Shown: one piece after another, positions 61,825 through 64,000 of the stretch
How positions within the stretch are numbered: the first letter of the stretch is position 1
Layout of the letters: every line of letters begins with the position of its first letter
NCBI GenBank assembly: GCA_036768475.1
Contig: DAIPMW010000014.1
Location: forward strand, 1-64,000
DNA: 64,000 nt
Reading direction: 5' to 3'
Source of the DNA: JAEUMD01 sp036768475
GTDB lineage: Bacteria; Pseudomonadota; Alphaproteobacteria; Rhizobiales; Hyphomicrobiaceae
Made by a program: the position numbers and the translations under genes
Notes under the pieces: model-generated
What the model was told of the DNA's origin: nothing
The model's input: the letters and a program-made list of their open reading frames with translations, nothing else
Databases searched by the model: none

Positions 61825-62517
61825 ATGATGAGAACGTTTCTGTGCGGTGCAGCTCTGGCCGTCGTGGCTCTGGCTGGACAGCAGTTCGCCGCACGTGCTG
61901 CAACTTCGACACCGAGCGCAACTGCGGTACTTTTCGATACCCCGCATCTGGCCAATGTGCCAAAGGGCACAACCCTTGCATATCAATTCGAACGGCAGGT
62001 CTCCGAGCCCAAGCTGCTGGGCGAGCCATTCAAGGACGATATCAGCGTCGACGTCGTGAACGAGAGCGACGCCGGTACCAAGACCGTCGTTGTCAAGGTC
62101 TTCACCGGCGAGCGCGGGCGCGATCCGCAGAACATCGAGGGCATGACCGGGAACCCGTTGCTCGTGGTATTTCTCGACCGTGCGGTGAACAACCTCGCCA
62201 TTCTTTCGGGCGGCAGCCGGCCCTACCTGAAGCAGAAGCTTAAGATGAGCTTCGTCAACGGCGCCAAGATCGAGCCCGTCGAGATTGCTTTCAAGGGGGC
62301 GTCCATCAAGGGTAATCGCATTGAGGTGCAGCCGTACTTGGGCGATCCCAATGCGCTGAAGATGATGGGATACGACGGCGCAACCTTCGAGATCATCGTA
62401 TCGGACCAGATCCCTGGTCATTTCGCGGAGTTCGCCTCCCATTACGCGAGCCCGACGAAAGACAGCCCTAAGCTGGATGAAACCATCAAGCTCGAAGGTG
62501 TGGGAGAGATCAAATGA
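61825..62517 (+). CDS. Uncharacterised secreted protein of the C1 region
   Basis: A 230-residue protein. The signal peptide is cleaved near ARA-AT, and the mature part is beta-rich and cysteine-free (FERQVSEPKLLGEPFKDDIS, VVVKVFTGERGRDP, GGSRPYLKQKLKMSF). I do not recognise a family. AGGAGG precedes ATG 61825 by about ten bases. It overlaps the next gene by four bases (ATGA), so both are translated together. Position suggests a periplasmic accessory of methanol oxidation. Confidence 0.78.
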   Translation: MMRTFLCGAALAVVALAGQQFAARAATSTPSATAVLFDTPHLANVPKGTTLAYQFERQVSEPKLLGEPFKDDISVDVVNESDAGTKTVVVKVFTGERGRDPQNIEGMTGNPLLVVFLDRAVNNLAILSGGSRPYLKQKLKMSFVNGAKIEPVEIAFKGASIKGNRIEVQPYLGDPNALKMMGYDGATFEIIVSDQIPGHFAEFASHYASPTKDSPKLDETIKLEGVGEIK

Positions 62518-62909
62518 CCCCGGCTTGCGACAAGACGATGGTATTCGGTCGAAGCGCAGCCCGCTGGTTTGGAGGATTGCTGAGCGGCGCGTTCGCCGCG
62601 CTCGCCAGCGTTTCCGCAAACGCGGCGGAACTTCCTGAGAACGACTATCCGACAGCCGCGAGGGCCGATTATGTTTTCGCTTGCCTGCAGGTCAACGGGC
62701 AGACGCGCGAGAACCTCTTCAAATGCTCCTGCTCGATCGATGTGATTGCCGAGCTTCTGCCCTTTGAGCAGTATGAGGAAGCTGAAACGATCATGTCGGT
62801 GGTCCAGAAGGGCGGTGAAAACGTCTCTGCACTCCGTTCGCCGATGTTTCAGGAGAAGGTCAAGGCGTTGAAACGCGCTCAGGTCGAGGGCGAGTTGCGC
62901 TGCTTCTAG
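62514..62909 (+). CDS. Uncharacterised secreted Cys-containing protein of the C1 region
   Basis: A 131-residue protein. The signal peptide is cleaved near ANA-AE, and the mature part is mainly helical with four cysteines (FACLQVNG, KCSCSID, and a C-terminal RCF). This is compatible with two disulfides or metal binding. Family unknown. The start overlaps the previous stop, and the TAG stop is furnished by the CTAG of repeat copy 4. It probably works with the 230-residue neighbour. Confidence 0.75.
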   Translation: MTPACDKTMVFGRSAARWFGGLLSGAFAALASVSANAAELPENDYPTAARADYVFACLQVNGQTRENLFKCSCSIDVIAELLPFEQYEEAETIMSVVQKGGENVSALRSPMFQEKVKALKRAQVEGELRCF

Positions 62910-63011
62910 AACATGTTGAGCTGAAGTGTGCAGCGGTTCAGCGAGAAAAACATGCTCAAAACAAGCTGCTGGGTCGCGTTTATGTTTGAGGGAAACATGA
63001 ACGCGATCTGA
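62906..63011 (+). repeat. CTAG-bounded twin-hairpin repeat, copy 4
   Basis: A 106-base copy in the orientation of copy 1. CTAG, then GAACATGTTGAGCTGAAGTG with its paired TTCAG and AACATGCTC arms, then the palindrome around GAGGG. The distal end reads CTGA instead of CTAG. Confidence 0.88.
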
Positions 63012-63087
63012 GCGCTGCCAGCGGACGAAGAAGGCGGCGCGCGCAGACATGGCCGGGGCGACAAGGTCGTGACGAGCAGAAATTACA

Positions 63088-63119
63088 AAAGGCGCTGGGG
63101 TCGGCCAGCGCCTTTCTGA
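63088..63119. terminator. Bidirectional intrinsic terminator
   Basis: A perfect 11-base stem (AAAGGCGCTGG/CCAGCGCCTTT) with a six-base loop and T-rich sequence on both sides. It lies between the convergent Cys-protein gene and the SoxYZ-like gene. Confidence 0.8.
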
Positions 63120-63172
63120 TTTGTACAACTCTCGTTCGCCCAACAGTCTCCCGCAGGGGAGGGGCACAGGCT

Positions 63173-64000
63173 TTACGAGCCCTTTGGCGCGTGCCGCACG
63201 GTGAATACGGATCCATCGGTGTCCTTCGCCGTCACCACGATCTCGTTGCCCGCACCTGGCGCATAGGTGAAGCGGATATTGGGGTTTTCCGACAATGAGA
63301 TGCCACCCTCCATCGTGAAGATGATCTCATCCCCGCGCAGCACTTCCATCGACTGTATGTATTTGGCCGGGATGTAGAGCCCGGTGAGCTGATTCATCTG
63401 CATTCCCGAATAGTTCGGGTGCCGAATCATCACCTGAGCTTCCTGCATCGTCGGCGATTGGTCTTCGCCATGCAGACGCAACTTCATTTTACCAAGCTGC
63501 GCCAGTGCTTCCTCGGCGTCCTTCAATGCAGGCGCCGAACAGCCACCAGCCGCCTTCACGTATTTCGTCGCCATATGCAAGGTTCCGTCGTTCATCTCGA
63601 CGATGGCACGCACATTCGAATACATGTCGACGCGAATTCGGGTAGCGATCACGCGCTCGCCCGTGCCCGCGGCAGGCCCGAACGTGAAGGACGCCGCAAT
63701 CGGTGCCGGGTTCTTCTCGATCACCAGCGTCAGCCGCTTGGCGTCTGCAGCCATGTGCGCCGGAATCCGCATCGTGATCGGGACAACTGCGGCGTCCTCG
63801 GCGCGTGCCGGCGCCTCGAGCGTCACCGCACCATCCTCCTCGGCAATTGGCCGTTGCGCATAGAGTTCCTTGCGGATGCCGGGCCAGAGATCCTCCTCCA
63901 CAGGGGCCTGTGCCATTGCTGCTTGCGGGCCGAGCGTCACGGGTGCAAGGCCAGCGACGATTACAAACGCCGCGGATGCAGCCAATCCTGCTAGGCCAGA
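63173..64000 (-). CDS. Quinoprotein dehydrogenase-associated SoxYZ-like carrier protein (5' end outside window)
   Basis: A periplasmic protein with a SoxY-like domain first (about 30-165: DLWPGIRKELYAQRPI, VPITMRIPAH) and a SoxZ-like domain last (about 180-268: PNYSGMQMNQLTGLYIPAKY). The carrier Cys region ends the first domain (KAAGGCSAPA). This fused form accompanies PQQ dehydrogenases rather than thiosulfate oxidation. The frame, still in signal-peptide-like sequence, is open through base 64000. The start therefore lies beyond the edge, and a xoxF/mxaF-type gene may follow there. Confidence 0.88.
   Translation of the reverse strand, partial: SGLAGLAASAAFVIVAGLAPVTLGPQAAMAQAPVEEDLWPGIRKELYAQRPIAEEDGAVTLEAPARAEDAAVVPITMRIPAHMAADAKRLTLVIEKNPAPIAASFTFGPAAGTGERVIATRIRVDMYSNVRAIVEMNDGTLHMATKYVKAAGGCSAPALKDAEEALAQLGKMKLRLHGEDQSPTMQEAQVMIRHPNYSGMQMNQLTGLYIPAKYIQSMEVLRGDEIIFTMEGGISLSENPNIRFTYAPGAGNEIVVTAKDTDGSVFTVRHAPKGS

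Overview
The window looks like chromosomal DNA of a methylotrophic alphaproteobacterium of the Hyphomicrobiales, most probably Hyphomicrobium or a close relative. The evidence is high GC, gene content and order typical of that group, and a complete formyltransferase/hydrolase cluster (fhcB-A-D-C) for tetrahydromethanopterin-linked formaldehyde oxidation. This cluster sits beside genes that usually accompany PQQ methanol dehydrogenases. The genus is an inference; no rRNA gene is present.

Bases 1-20,600 are mostly core genome. They hold an AraC regulator cut by the left edge, DUF599, ruvX, a UPF0173 metallo-hydrolase, gatC and gatA with a secreted-protein gene between them, a chorismate mutase, a membrane-anchored rhodanese and folD. 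They also hold gatB, a cytochrome P450, a tandem DedA pair, an EEP-family hydrolase, a quinone oxidoreductase translationally coupled to a GT39-like membrane protein, small lipoproteins, a Sel1-type protein and tRNA-Ser(GCU).

Bases 20,600-36,200 are accessory in character. Just past the tRNA is a graveyard of fused fragments (Crp/Fnr regulator, NnrS, recombinase). It is followed by a DUF454 protein and a secretion-like locus: a 1038-residue coiled-coil membrane protein, an HlyD adaptor and an RTX protein that looks 5'-truncated. That locus has no ABC transporter in view. After it come a methyltransferase, an alcohol dehydrogenase lacking its usual N-terminus, small secreted proteins, two secreted PRC-barrel proteins and an orphan TadG-like protein.

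Bases 36,200-54,500 carry a five-gene heavy-metal RND efflux operon with three His-rich products and no outer-membrane channel. Stress and redox genes follow: a flavodoxin-fold oxidoreductase, an alpha-hydroxy-acid dehydrogenase, katG behind a Fur/PerR-like palindrome, trxC, a CBS protein and a YbaK-type deacylase. Alanine dehydrogenase, a DUF1194 protein and a pentapeptide-repeat protein complete the stretch.

Bases 54,700-64,000 are the C1 block. The fhc operon on the minus strand is divergent from an MxaD-like SRPBCC protein, a YVTN beta-propeller protein and two overlapping uncharacterised secreted proteins. A SoxYZ-like carrier of the quinoprotein-dehydrogenase type runs off the right edge. 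The likely flow is periplasmic methanol oxidation, helped by these accessory proteins, then formaldehyde to formate through Fhc, then the folate branch through FolD.

Four copies of a ~100-bp twin-hairpin repeat bounded by CTAG are dispersed in the window. In three of them the terminal CTAG supplies the TAG stop codon of the upstream gene. Parts of a second repeat type occur three times.
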